64,000 nucleotides of DNA from Candidatus Ideonella esbjergensis (GTDB lineage Bacteria; Pseudomonadota; Gammaproteobacteria; Burkholderiales; Burkholderiaceae_C). Within the stretch, counting starts at the first letter, position 1. The number at the start of each line of letters is the position of its first letter. The stretch spans positions 124,001-188,000 of the forward strand of contig JADJLP010000015.1 of NCBI GenBank assembly GCA_016710065.1. Reading direction: 5' to 3'. The notes below the pieces were generated by a model. The model had not been told where the DNA came from and did no database searches. It saw only the letters and a list, made by a program, of their open reading frames with translations. Made by a program: the position numbers and the translations under genes. This document shows, piece by piece, positions 16,657 to 25,564 of the stretch.

Positions 16657-17412
16657 ATGCTGCGCGCCCTGGTGATCGCCCTGTTCCTGGCCAACCTGGC
16701 CTGGTGGGCCTGGTACACCCCCTTGCTGGGTCTGAACACCGGCGACAGCCCCGAGCGCGAGCCGCAGCGGCTGACACGCCAGGTGAACCCCGAGCAGATC
16801 CAGGTGCTGCCCCCACAGGCCCGCGAGCCCGATCCGCCCGCCCTTGCGGCCTCGGCCGCACCCGAAGCCGGGTCCGCACCCGCATCTTCACCCGAGTCCT
16901 CACCGGCGGCCAGTGTGGCGTCGGCTGCGGCGTCGGCCGCAGAGCCAGTGGCACCCCTGTGCTTGGAGGCGGGCCCCCTGGATGAAGCCGACTTCACCGC
17001 CGCCAAGCGCGAGTTGCAAGGCGCCAGCGTGGCGACCGATGGCTGGGTGGACATGCGCCGCGAGAAGCCTGCCAGCCATGCCGTGTACATGGGCCGCTTC
17101 CCCGACGACGAGCAGATGGAGCGCAAGCGCGAAGAGCTGCAGCGCATCAACGTGCCGTTCGAGGCCTACACCGCCAGCGCCCCCGCCGGCCTCGCCCCGG
17201 GCTTCACGCTGGGCCGCTACCCCAGTAACGAGCAGGCCCAGGCGCGGTTGAAGGAACTGCAGGCCAAGGGGGTGCGCACCGCCCGCGTGGTGGTACTGAC
17301 GCCCGCCAGCACCGAGCACACCCTGCGCGTGGACCAGGCCAGCCCGGCCCAACAGGCGGCGTTGGCCAAGGCGGCATCCCGCTGGCGCGCCTGCACTGGC
17401 AACACGCCTTGA
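16657..17412 (+). CDS. SPOR-domain membrane protein
   Basis: 251 aa. An N-terminal membrane anchor (LVIALFLANLAWWAWYTPLL) is followed by a Pro/Ala/Ser-rich linker (about 60-105) and then a SPOR-like domain (about 120-220) with SHAVYMGRFPDDEQMERK and FTLGRYPSNEQAQARLKEL. SPOR domains bind denuded peptidoglycan strands at division sites. It directly follows birA, an arrangement I know from other betaproteobacteria. Function beyond septal peptidoglycan binding is unknown. Confidence 0.8.
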   Translation: MLRALVIALFLANLAWWAWYTPLLGLNTGDSPEREPQRLTRQVNPEQIQVLPPQAREPDPPALAASAAPEAGSAPASSPESSPAASVASAAASAAEPVAPLCLEAGPLDEADFTAAKRELQGASVATDGWVDMRREKPASHAVYMGRFPDDEQMERKREELQRINVPFEAYTASAPAGLAPGFTLGRYPSNEQAQARLKELQAKGVRTARVVVLTPASTEHTLRVDQASPAQQAALAKAASRWRACTGNTP

Positions 17413-17453
17413 GCCGGGCGAAGGGCCTGCTTGCGGGTGTGCGAAGAGCGGCC

Positions 17454-19754
17454 TCAGTGGCTGCGCTGACGGCGGCCCGGCAAGGCCAGCGCGGCCCACA
17501 CCAGCCCCAATGACCACAGTGGCGACCAGGCACCGCCACCGGTAGAGCCACCGCCAGCACTGATCGGCGCCACGGTGATGTTCTTGGTGGTGGCGGCCTG
17601 CAAGCCCTCGCTGTCGGTGAGTGTCAGCCTCACGCTCACATTGCCCACCGCCGATGTCACCAGCGATGCCGATGCCCCCGTGGTGCTGCCAGAAAAGCTG
17701 GCCAGCGTGCCGCCGGACGTGATCTCCCAGAGGTAGCCAACGCTGCGGCCCGCCGGCACCGTTGAGCCCGTGCTGCCCAGTGCCACCGTGTTGCCCACCA
17801 CCACCACGGCCGGCGTGGCGCTGATGGCGGCACTCAAACTCACCGCGCCGACGGTCAGGGTCTGGCTCGCGGAGGCCTGGCTGCCCAGGTTGTCGGTGAG
17901 GGTCAGGCGCACCGTCACGCTGCCGGCACCCGTGGTGTCCAGCGTGGCCGTGCTGGCGTTGGTGGCCGAGGTGAAGCTGGCAATACCGCTGCCGGCGGTG
18001 ATCTCCCACAGGTAGCCGATGATCGTGCGGCCCTGGGCCGCAGCGCTGCCTGAGGCGTTCAAGCCCACAAGCTGGCCGGCCAGTGGGCTGGCGGGCGTGG
18101 CCGCGATGACGACCGTCATGGCGCCTGCCGCCTGGGTCACGGCAGCGTTGGCGTCCAGCATGCCGGCACCACAGGTGGTGCTGGTGCAATAGCACTCGCT
18201 GTTCTGTGCCACCAAGCTGGGGGCCAGGCAGGCCTGCACCACACCGCCAGGGCCCGCGCCCGAACCCGCTGGCGCGCCCGTGGTGGGAAAGGCCCGCGCC
18301 GTGCCGCGCAGGATGCTGCTCACCTGGGCCGGGCTCATCCCGGCGTTGGCGGACAGCATCAGCGCCACCGTGCCTGCCACCTGTGGCGTGGCAAAACTGG
18401 TGCCCAGGGAAATGTTGCTCAGCGCGTCGGAGTAGATCGAGTTGGCCGGTGAGGTAGCACCATCGTTGAGCGTCGTGACAATCGGGTACAGGCAAGCGCC
18501 TGCGGTGTTCACGCAGTTGCCGGCGGGTGCAGCCAGCGTCACCTCCGGACCCAGGCTGGAATACCCCACCTTGGTGCCGAAATGGCGCACCCCCGCCACG
18601 GTGACGACACCGCTGCAATTGCCCGGCGCACCCACGGCCAAGCCGTCGTTGCCCGCCGCCACCACCACCACGGTGTTCAGGACCAAGAGGTCGTTCACGG
18701 CCTGCTGGTAGGCAGCGCCGCAGGCCCCCGTGCCGCCCAGACTGAGGTTGATGACCCGCGCCGGGTTGGCATTGGTGGCAGTGCCGGAGACACTGAGGCC
18801 AGCGGCCCAGCGCATCGCATCAATGATGTCGGAATCCCAGCCACCGCACTTGCCCAACACCCGCACCGGCAGAATCTTGGCCGCAGAGGCGACGCCCGCT
18901 GCGCCAATGTTGTTGTTGGTGCTGGCCCCCAAGATGCCCGCCACCTGGGTGCCGTGCCAACTGCTGCTTTCGACTGTGCAAGGGTTCTGAGCGTCGTTGA
19001 ACAGGGTTGGGTAAGCGGTGATGTCTGATTGCGACACCCAATCACCTGGGTCATTCGGCGACGTGTTGGCTGGGCGGCAGGCCCCGTTGCCGGTGATGCA
19101 TTTGCCTGCCGCATTGCCGTCCTGAGACGTGTTCAGCGAGACCATGTTGTAGCCAGGCAGGGTGCGCCCCGCAAGATCGGGGTGAGCCGTGATGCCCGTG
19201 TCCAGCACCGCGACAACTTGCCCGGCACCCAAGGTCTTGTCCCAGGCGCCCACGGCATTGATCGCCGCCTGGGCTGAGGCGCCGGGCGCACGCAGGTACC
19301 ACTGACCTACGGCCGGGTAAGGGCTGCTCTGGCCGGCGGCGAACAGCGGATCGTTGGGCACCATGCGCGCGCGCACACGGCGGTCCGGCACGGCCCACTC
19401 CACGCTGGCGTCTTGGGCCAGGCGCTGAGCCAGTGCGGCCGAGCTGATGCCGCTGGCGTGCACGAGTTGGGTCTGGCTGTCGATGCCCCGGCCGTCCGCC
19501 AGCGTCAGGCCCAGGCGGGCGCCCAGCGCCAGCGCTTGTTGTGGCACGCGGGTGCTGCTGGCGGTGGCCGAGAGGATCTTGGCGCTGCCGGCGGAGGCTC
19601 TGTACTTCACGATCACCCGCGCCTGCTGCTGCGTGGTGGCTGTGCTGGTGGCCGAGAAGTGCACCGGCGTCCACTCGGCCGCCATGCCCGCCAAACTGGC
19701 CGTCGACAGGGCAGCGATGAGGACAGGGGCGATCAGTCGGTGTACCAGGGTCAT
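17454..19754 (-). CDS. Secreted subtilisin-like (S8) serine protease with two PKD-like domains and a C-terminal sorting tail
   Basis: 766 aa from ATG 19754. A signal peptide (about 1-26) precedes an inhibitor-like propeptide (about 45-125). The S8 domain has D185 (VAVLDTGI), H267 (SSWHGTQVAG), N369 (VAAGND) and S453 (GTSFATPQVAG). Paired Cys suggest disulfides and an extracellular protein. Two Ig/PKD-like repeats follow, each with GYLWEIT and VRLTLTD. The C-terminus is GGGSTGGGAWSP, a hydrophobic helix and the basic end PGRRQRSH. This matches the layout of GlyGly-CTERM tails processed by rhombosortase. Bases upstream of the ATG stay open but look non-coding. Confidence 0.9.
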   Translation of the reverse strand: MTLVHRLIAPVLIAALSTASLAGMAAEWTPVHFSATSTATTQQQARVIVKYRASAGSAKILSATASSTRVPQQALALGARLGLTLADGRGIDSQTQLVHASGISSAALAQRLAQDASVEWAVPDRRVRARMVPNDPLFAAGQSSPYPAVGQWYLRAPGASAQAAINAVGAWDKTLGAGQVVAVLDTGITAHPDLAGRTLPGYNMVSLNTSQDGNAAGKCITGNGACRPANTSPNDPGDWVSQSDITAYPTLFNDAQNPCTVESSSWHGTQVAGILGASTNNNIGAAGVASAAKILPVRVLGKCGGWDSDIIDAMRWAAGLSVSGTATNANPARVINLSLGGTGACGAAYQQAVNDLLVLNTVVVVAAGNDGLAVGAPGNCSGVVTVAGVRHFGTKVGYSSLGPEVTLAAPAGNCVNTAGACLYPIVTTLNDGATSPANSIYSDALSNISLGTSFATPQVAGTVALMLSANAGMSPAQVSSILRGTARAFPTTGAPAGSGAGPGGVVQACLAPSLVAQNSECYCTSTTCGAGMLDANAAVTQAAGAMTVVIAATPASPLAGQLVGLNASGSAAAQGRTIIGYLWEITAGSGIASFTSATNASTATLDTTGAGSVTVRLTLTDNLGSQASASQTLTVGAVSLSAAISATPAVVVVGNTVALGSTGSTVPAGRSVGYLWEITSGGTLASFSGSTTGASASLVTSAVGNVSVRLTLTDSEGLQAATTKNITVAPISAGGGSTGGGAWSPLWSLGLVWAALALPGRRQRSH

Positions 19755-19869
19755 GGCGGCAACTCGTTTGGGGCGTGGGCGGGAACCTCTGAGTCTAGGT
19801 GCCCTCGGTCGTCTGGATTGTTTCCATCTGACCCGTGACGGCCCAACAAATGCCGCGATCAGGTCAGCG

Positions 19870-19893
19870 AAAAGGGCCCCGCAGGGCCCTTTC
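19870..19893 (-). terminator. Terminator of gap
   Basis: AAAGGGCCC (19871-19879) pairs with GGGCCCTTT (19884-19892). On the minus strand it is followed by TTTTC. It lies 25 bp past the gap stop. Confidence 0.75.
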
Positions 19894-19917
19894 AAATCGC
19901 AACAAATGCGGTCTTCG

Positions 19918-20919
19918 TCACTTGGCTACCACGCGCGCCATCTCCAGGCACTTGTTGGAATAACCCCACTCGTTGTCGTACCAGCTCACCACCTTCACGA
20001 AGGTCTTGTCCAGCGCAATGCCGGCGTCGGCGTCGAACACGCTGGTGCAGGACTCGCCTCGGAAGTCGGTGGCCACCACTTTGTCTTCGGTGTAGCCCAG
20101 CACGCCCTTCATGGCGCCAACGCTGGCGGCCTTCATCGCGGCGCAGATCTCGGCGTAGCTGGCTTCCTTGACCAGCTCCACGGTCAGGTCGACCACCGAG
20201 ACGTCAGACGTGGGCACGCGGAAGGCCATGCCGGTGATCTTCTTGTTGAGCTCGGGAATGACCACTCCCACAGCCTTGGCGGCCCCGGTGCTGCTGGGAA
20301 TGATGTTTTCCAGGATGCCGCGGCCGCCGCGCCAGTCCTTGTTGCTTGGGCCGTCAACCGTCTTTTGCGTGGCGGTGGCGGCGTGCACGGTGGTCATCAG
20401 GCCGCGCTTGATGCCGAAGTTGTCATTCAGCACCTTGGCCACCGGGGCCAGGCAGTTGGTGGTGCACGAGGCGTTGGAGATGATGGCCTGGCCGGCGTAG
20501 GTCTTGTCGTTGACGCCGTAGACGAACATCGGCGTGTCGTCTTTGCTGGGGGCCGAGAAGATGACTTTCTTGGCACCGGCGGCCAGGTGCTTCTCACCGG
20601 CTTCCTTGGTCAGGAACAGGCCGGTGGACTCGATGATGATGTCGGCGCCCACCGCACCCCAGGCCAGTTCGGCCGGGTCTTTGACGGCGGTCAGGCGGAT
20701 GCGCTTGCCGTTGACCAGAAGAAAGTTGCCGTCCACGCTCACTTCACCCTTGAAGCGGCCGTGCACGCTGTCGTACTTGAGCATGTAGGCCAGGTAGTCG
20801 GGCTCCAGCAGGTCGTTGATGCCAACCACTTCGATGTCGTTGGCGAAGTTCTGCACCGCAGCGCGGAAAACCATGCGGCCGATGCGACCGAATCCGTTGA
20901 TGCCTATCTTGATGGTCAT
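19918..20919 (-). CDS. gap: Glyceraldehyde-3-phosphate dehydrogenase, type I
   Basis: 333 aa. NAD-binding start IKIGINGFGRIGRMVFRA, catalytic C152 in SNASCTTNCLAPV, and the class signature WYDNEWGYSNKCLEMAR near the end. It carries out the NAD-dependent oxidation of glyceraldehyde-3-phosphate in glycolysis and the Calvin cycle. Its ATG overlaps by 4 bp the stop of the upstream TonB-C-like gene. That is unusual, because in this lineage gap normally follows tkt directly. tkt is upstream here too, with the unknown gene inserted between. Confidence 0.96.
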   Translation of the reverse strand: MTIKIGINGFGRIGRMVFRAAVQNFANDIEVVGINDLLEPDYLAYMLKYDSVHGRFKGEVSVDGNFLLVNGKRIRLTAVKDPAELAWGAVGADIIIESTGLFLTKEAGEKHLAAGAKKVIFSAPSKDDTPMFVYGVNDKTYAGQAIISNASCTTNCLAPVAKVLNDNFGIKRGLMTTVHAATATQKTVDGPSNKDWRGGRGILENIIPSSTGAAKAVGVVIPELNKKITGMAFRVPTSDVSVVDLTVELVKEASYAEICAAMKAASVGAMKGVLGYTEDKVVATDFRGESCTSVFDADAGIALDKTFVKVVSWYDNEWGYSNKCLEMARVVAK

Positions 20920-21911
20920 GTCTTTTCCTTGGGTTGGAGGTTGATCTTGATGCAGGGAACGGTGAATTTCAGGGTGTCGCCATAGATGGCATCCATTGTC
21001 CTCTCGGGCAGATCGAATTGCGAATCGGCCAACCATTTGAGCAGAGGGCGGCGCGCGGGGTTGACGTCACCCAACTGACCCACGTGGTTTGGCAGGTCGG
21101 GCTGGCGGTAGTGCAGCGCCACGTCGAAGGGACACCCCATCTGGGTCGTGTCGAACGCCACCTGCTGTTCACGAATGCCCTTGATCGTGGGCAGTAGCTG
21201 CCGAAAGTCCAGCCCCGGCTTGAACCCGTAGGCTTCCGAATCCAACATGAACACATAGGTCTGAGTCAGCGAAATGGGCTCGCCTGAGTGGCAGGGCATG
21301 CGCAGGCCCTTGACCCACTCCCCAACGTCCTCCGTCAGCCGCAACGAATTGCGTCGCCCGTAAACATGAAACTCGGGGGCACTGTCAGCCGAGCGGAAAG
21401 TCAGGCGTGCCAGTATCCGCCCATGGACGCCACCCGACCCGGCCCAGCGCGGGTAGTCAAGTGCCTTCCTTCCGGACCGGTGCTGTATGCATTGGCCCAT
21501 CTGCAGGCGCGACTCGTCGGTGGACAAGTCCTGGTCATCCCAATGCGCTTTTCGGCTGTCGGGCTGAAAGGAGAAGCTGAAAGACAACCGGACTGGTGCG
21601 CTCGCATCGGTCAGGCAAGGCACACGAAATGCCTTCACGTGCTTGCGTACCTCAGCCTCAAATTCGTCGTCGCCCTCGCTCTTGAGCACTTCGACGCTGG
21701 GTTCGTCTGTGGCTGTCTTGAACACCAGCGCCACAGTCACGAGCCCCTTGGTACGGGCTTTGAAAGCGGCAAAGGGGTATTCGGGCCCTTCTGCGGGGCG
21801 AGTCAAGCATTTCGCAGCGGCGGAAGGCTCCAAGGTGAACTGCTGCGCACCAACACAGGCCGGCCCACCAAGGGCCATGGCCAACATAAAAATGCGCACG
21901 ACAGGTCTCAT
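20916..21911 (-). CDS. Exported protein of unknown function with two TonB-C-like repeats
   Basis: 331 aa. A signal peptide (RPVVRIFMLAMALGGPACVGA) is followed by two diverged repeats. The first runs YPFAAFKARTKGLVTVALVF ... VKAFRVPCLTD and the second YPRWAGSGGVHGRILARLTF ... VKGLRMPCHSG. This YP--A-(x)n-G-V---L-F pattern resembles the TonB C-terminal fold. I do not recognise the C-terminal third, which contains two more Cys. It lies between tkt (79 bp) and gap (4-bp overlap). Its base composition looks somewhat less GC-rich than its neighbours by eye, which could mean later insertion. Confidence 0.65.
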   Translation of the reverse strand: MRPVVRIFMLAMALGGPACVGAQQFTLEPSAAAKCLTRPAEGPEYPFAAFKARTKGLVTVALVFKTATDEPSVEVLKSEGDDEFEAEVRKHVKAFRVPCLTDASAPVRLSFSFSFQPDSRKAHWDDQDLSTDESRLQMGQCIQHRSGRKALDYPRWAGSGGVHGRILARLTFRSADSAPEFHVYGRRNSLRLTEDVGEWVKGLRMPCHSGEPISLTQTYVFMLDSEAYGFKPGLDFRQLLPTIKGIREQQVAFDTTQMGCPFDVALHYRQPDLPNHVGQLGDVNPARRPLLKWLADSQFDLPERTMDAIYGDTLKFTVPCIKINLQPKEKT

Positions 21912-21990
21912 CAAACCGGCATCCGACCTGGAAAAGAATGGCCCGCCGCCCTCTGCAAGGGCGGGGATCTGCAGTCTGCCCCTGGGTGAG

Positions 21991-24039
21991 TTACTTCGCC
22001 AGAACTTTCCGCACCGTGAGCACGAGGTTCTCGACGGTGAAGCCAAAGAGCTTGAACAGCACGCCGGCCGGGGCCGACTCGCCGTAGCGGTCCAGGCCGA
22101 TGACGGCCGCGCAACCGTACTTCCACCAGCCGTCGGTGACGCCCGCTTCGATGGCCACGCGCGGCAGCTTGGGCGGCAGCACGGCGCTCTTGTAGGCCGG
22201 GTCCTGGCGGTCGAAGACCGTGGTGCTGGGCATGGAGACGACACGCACGGGGATCTTCTTCCTTGCCAGTTCGGCCTGGGCCAGCAGCGCAAGTTGCACT
22301 TCGGAGCCGGTGGCGATGATGACCGCCTTGGCGGGCTTGTTCAGGCCCAGTTCCTCGGGCTCAGAAAGCACATAGCCGCCACGGGTGATGACGTCGGCGT
22401 CCTGCTTGGGCGCGTAGGGCAGGTTCTGGCGGCTGAGCAGCAGCGCGCTGGGGCGGTTCTTGTTGGCCAGGGCCATGGTCCAGGCCACCGCCGTCTCGGT
22501 GGTGTCGGCCGGGCGCCAGACGTCGAGGTTGGGGATGAGGCGCAGCGAGGCGGCGTGCTCCACGCTCTGGTGCGTGGGGCCGTCTTCGCCCAGGCCGATG
22601 GAATCGTGCGTGAAGACGTGGATGACGCGCTGCTTCATCAGGGCGGCCATGCGGATGGCGTTGCGGCTGTAGTCGCTGAAGGTGAGGAAGGTGCCGCCGT
22701 AGGGAATGAAGCCACCGTGCAGGGCCACGCCGTTCATCACTGCCGCCATGCCGAACTCGCGCACGCCGTAGTTGATGTGACGGCCCAGTTGGCCCTCGGC
22801 ATTGCGCACCACGTTGCCGGCCGCATCCATGCGCAGGCTGGGTGTGCTCTTGGTGTTGGTGAGGTTGGAGCCGGTCAGGTCGGCCGAGCCGCCCAGCAGC
22901 TCGGGCAGGTGGGCAGTGAAGTGCTCCAGCGCAATTTGGCTGGCCTTGCGGCTGGCCACGGTCTCGGCCTTGTCGTGAGCGTTGCCCACGGCTTGCACGG
23001 CGATCTCGGCAAAGTTGGCCGGCAGTTCGCCCTTCATGCGGCGCGTGAACTCCTTGGCCTCGGCGGGGAAGGCTGCGGAGTAGGCGGCAAAGCGCATGTC
23101 CCAATCGGCCTGGGCCGCCGTGCCCGCGTCGGTGGCGTCCCAGGCGGCCTTGATGTCAGAGGGGATCACGAAGGGCTCGGCAGCCCAGCCCAGGGCTTCG
23201 CGGGTCAGCTTGACCTCGTCGCCGCCCAGCGGCTCGCCGTGCGCCTTGGCGGTGCCGGCGCGGTTGGGCGAGCCCTTGCCGATGGCCGTCTTGCAGATGA
23301 TGAGGGTGGGTTTGTCGGCACTCTTCTTGGCTTGCTCGATGGCGGCGGACACAGCCTCCACGTCGTGGCCATCGACAGGGCCCACCACGTTCCAGCCGTA
23401 GGCGGCGAAACGGCCAGCGGTGTTGTCCACGAACCAGGGCGCCACCGGGCCGTCGATGCTGATGCCGTTGTCGTCGTACAGCGCGACGAGCTTGTTCAGC
23501 TTCCAGGCACCGGCCAGGGCGGCGGCCTCGTGGCTGATGCCTTCCATCAGGCAGCCGTCGCCCAGGAAGGTGTAGGTGCGGTGGTCAATGATCGCGTGGC
23601 CGTCGCGGTTGAACTCGGCGGCCAGCAGCTTCTCGGCCAGCGCCATGCCCACGGCATTGGTGATGCCCTGGCCCAGCGGGCCGGTGGTGGTCTCCACGCC
23701 CGGGGTCACGTCGACCTCGGGGTGGCCGGGGGTCAGGCTGTGCAGCTGGCGGAAGCTCTTCAGCTCGGCCATGCTGAGCTTGTAGCCGGTGAGGTGCAGC
23801 AGCGCGTAGATCAGCATCGAGCCGTGGCCGTTGCTGAGCACGAAACGGTCGCGGTCGGCCCAGTGCGGGTTGGCCGGGTTGTGCTTGAGGTGACGGTTCC
23901 ACAGCGCCTGGGCCATGTCGGCCATGCCCATGGGGGCGCCGGGGTGGCCAGAGTTGGCCTGCTGCACGGCGTCCATCGCCAGGGCGCGGATGGCGTTGGC
24001 CATCTGGGGGTGTTCGGTGCGGGCGGTGGGATTGGGCAT
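21991..24039 (-). CDS. tkt: Transketolase
   Basis: 682 aa. TPP-binding motif GDGCLMEGISHEAAALAG ... LVALYDDNGISIDG. N-terminal AIRALAMDAVQQANSGHPG and pyrimidine-domain GEDGPTHQSVEHAASLR are diagnostic. It transfers two-carbon ketol groups in the pentose phosphate and Calvin pathways. Start at ATG 24039 (MPNPTARTEHPQM). It heads tkt - unknown - gap. Confidence 0.96.
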   Translation of the reverse strand: MPNPTARTEHPQMANAIRALAMDAVQQANSGHPGAPMGMADMAQALWNRHLKHNPANPHWADRDRFVLSNGHGSMLIYALLHLTGYKLSMAELKSFRQLHSLTPGHPEVDVTPGVETTTGPLGQGITNAVGMALAEKLLAAEFNRDGHAIIDHRTYTFLGDGCLMEGISHEAAALAGAWKLNKLVALYDDNGISIDGPVAPWFVDNTAGRFAAYGWNVVGPVDGHDVEAVSAAIEQAKKSADKPTLIICKTAIGKGSPNRAGTAKAHGEPLGGDEVKLTREALGWAAEPFVIPSDIKAAWDATDAGTAAQADWDMRFAAYSAAFPAEAKEFTRRMKGELPANFAEIAVQAVGNAHDKAETVASRKASQIALEHFTAHLPELLGGSADLTGSNLTNTKSTPSLRMDAAGNVVRNAEGQLGRHINYGVREFGMAAVMNGVALHGGFIPYGGTFLTFSDYSRNAIRMAALMKQRVIHVFTHDSIGLGEDGPTHQSVEHAASLRLIPNLDVWRPADTTETAVAWTMALANKNRPSALLLSRQNLPYAPKQDADVITRGGYVLSEPEELGLNKPAKAVIIATGSEVQLALLAQAELARKKIPVRVVSMPSTTVFDRQDPAYKSAVLPPKLPRVAIEAGVTDGWWKYGCAAVIGLDRYGESAPAGVLFKLFGFTVENLVLTVRKVLAK

Positions 24040-24095
24040 GCGGCGTCTCGGTCGGTGGGCGAAGCGCATGATTTTAGCGGTGCCCAGACAGGCGA

Positions 24096-24131
24096 AAGGG
24101 CCGTGGGCGGCTGATACCACCCACGGCCCTT
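24096..24131 (-). terminator. Strong hairpin terminator-like element
   Basis: AAGGGCCGTGGG (24096-24107) pairs perfectly with CCCACGGCCCTT (24120-24131) around a 12-nt loop. It lies 24 bp after the stop of the CsgG-like lipoprotein gene and upstream of tkt. The T run is short. Confidence 0.6.
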
Positions 24132-24154
24132 GTGGCGGAACAAATGGCTGGCGT

Positions 24155-24988
24155 TTACTGGCCGGCCTTGAGCTTGCCGCCCTTGCCCAGGCCGCCCTTG
24201 ACCTGCTGCGCCTTGTAGTTGCGCAGTGCCTTCACGGTCTGGTTGTAGGCGTCCATGAAGGCGGCCGACAGCACCTTGCCCTGCGGGGTGTTGTTGTAGC
24301 CACTCAGGCCGCCGCCGCCCGAGCCACCGAACAGCGCGCCAAACGCGCCGTAGTCGGTCTTGCTGGCGCTGCCTTCGGCGGCGGCCAGTTGCACGCCGGA
24401 GCGGTTGTCCACCACTGTCAGCATCACGCTGGCCTCGCGGGTCTTGGCACTGCCGCCCACGGCACCCAGCAGCCTGCCGGCCGTGCCCGGCAGCAGGCCG
24501 CCGATGGCGCCACCGATGCCGCCGGTGTTGTTGGCCGAGAAGTTCACTTCCGGGGTCATGGCGTAGTCGGACGCCACCATCTGGCCTTTGCCGAAATCAG
24601 AGCCGGCACGCGACTCGCCGCTGGCCATCAGCTCGCGCTCACGGTTCATGGCGTGCATGCCGGCGCGGCCGCGCTCCACCACCACGAAGCAGTTGCTCTG
24701 CTGGATCATCAAGCGCAGCAGGTTGGCCGTGGGCGGCAGCTTGTACTCGCCGGTGACGATGCTGTACCAGCCGGCACCCTGGTTTTCCACCAGCGAGATC
24801 GTGCCCAGGGTCTCGTTGCAGTGCTCCAACGCCGTGTTCTGGCCCACGGCCGTGGCGCCGCCCGCAGCGCCGGTGGCGGCGGTCTTGGCATTGGGGTCGC
24901 CCATGACGATGGGTGATTGGCAGGCCGTCAGGGCCAGGGCAGCCAGCAGCGCCGTGACGCTGATCCTGGTGGTTTGGGAAGGGGTCAT
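24155..24988 (-). CDS. CsgG-like outer-membrane lipoprotein
   Basis: 277 aa. Lipobox LTAC with Cys23. The middle has LLRLMIQQSNCFVVVERGRAG, like CsgG/HfaB proteins that form secretion pores or periplasmic assemblies, then MVASDYAMTPEVNFS. Two Gly-rich stretches (GGIGGAIGGLLPG; GSGGGGLSGY) and VMLTVVDNRSGVQLAAAEG follow. Role unknown. It is divergent from speD and followed by a strong hairpin. Confidence 0.75.
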   Translation of the reverse strand: MTPSQTTRISVTALLAALALTACQSPIVMGDPNAKTAATGAAGGATAVGQNTALEHCNETLGTISLVENQGAGWYSIVTGEYKLPPTANLLRLMIQQSNCFVVVERGRAGMHAMNRERELMASGESRAGSDFGKGQMVASDYAMTPEVNFSANNTGGIGGAIGGLLPGTAGRLLGAVGGSAKTREASVMLTVVDNRSGVQLAAAEGSASKTDYGAFGALFGGSGGGGLSGYNNTPQGKVLSAAFMDAYNQTVKALRNYKAQQVKGGLGKGGKLKAGQ

Positions 24989-25094
24989 GGGCGGGGTCCT
25001 TGTGACGGGTCGCAGGGGAGTTCGGCGGCCATGATAGCGAGCCTGCTGGCCCGCGCCGACTGACGGAGGTCATCCGCACACTCAGGGCGGTACG

Positions 25095-25499
25095 ATGCCC
25101 GCAATGCAAGGCCTGCACCTCACCGCCGATCTGCAAGGCTGCTCCACCGAGCGCCCCGTGATGACCGACCCCGCCGCGTTGCGCCAGCTGTGCCTGGCCG
25201 CCGTGCAGGCCGCCGGCTTGCTGGCCGTGGGCGAGTTGTTCCACCGCTTCGCCGCACCCACCGGTGAGCCGGCAGGCATCACCGGCGTGGTGCTGCTGGC
25301 CGAGTCGCACCTCGCTGTGCACACCTGGCCCGAGCTGGGTGCCGTGACGCTGGACGTGTACGTGTGCAACTTTGGCGTCGACAACAGCGCCAAGGCCGAC
25401 GCCTTGCTGCAATGGCTGCTGAACGGCTTTGCCCCTCAGCACACCGATGTGCAACGTCTGGCACGCGGCCGAGCGCTGGTCAGCGCCTCAGTTTCTTGA
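25095..25499 (+). CDS. speD: S-adenosylmethionine decarboxylase, class 1B
   Basis: 134 aa proenzyme. It makes decarboxylated SAM, the aminopropyl donor for spermidine. The motif LLAESHLAVHTWPE holds the E70-S71 self-cleavage site that gives the pyruvoyl group, and H76. C91 (VYVCNFGVD) matches the proton-donor Cys of the Thermotoga enzyme. Start chosen at ATG 25095 behind AGGGCGG; ATG 25104 is possible. No spermidine synthase gene is adjacent. The only aminopropyltransferase in the window is the membrane-anchored one at 34123. Confidence 0.92.
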   Translation: MPAMQGLHLTADLQGCSTERPVMTDPAALRQLCLAAVQAAGLLAVGELFHRFAAPTGEPAGITGVVLLAESHLAVHTWPELGAVTLDVYVCNFGVDNSAKADALLQWLLNGFAPQHTDVQRLARGRALVSASVS

Positions 25500-25564
25500 C
25501 CTGACTCAAGCCCCCACTCAGGCAATGCCGTCACGCTGAAGGCCATCAAACCCGGAGACCCCCC

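Noticed and set aside
15602..16954. 450-codon minus-strand open frame
   Set aside because: Antisense to birA and the SPOR gene; Arg/Pro/Ser-rich without domain.
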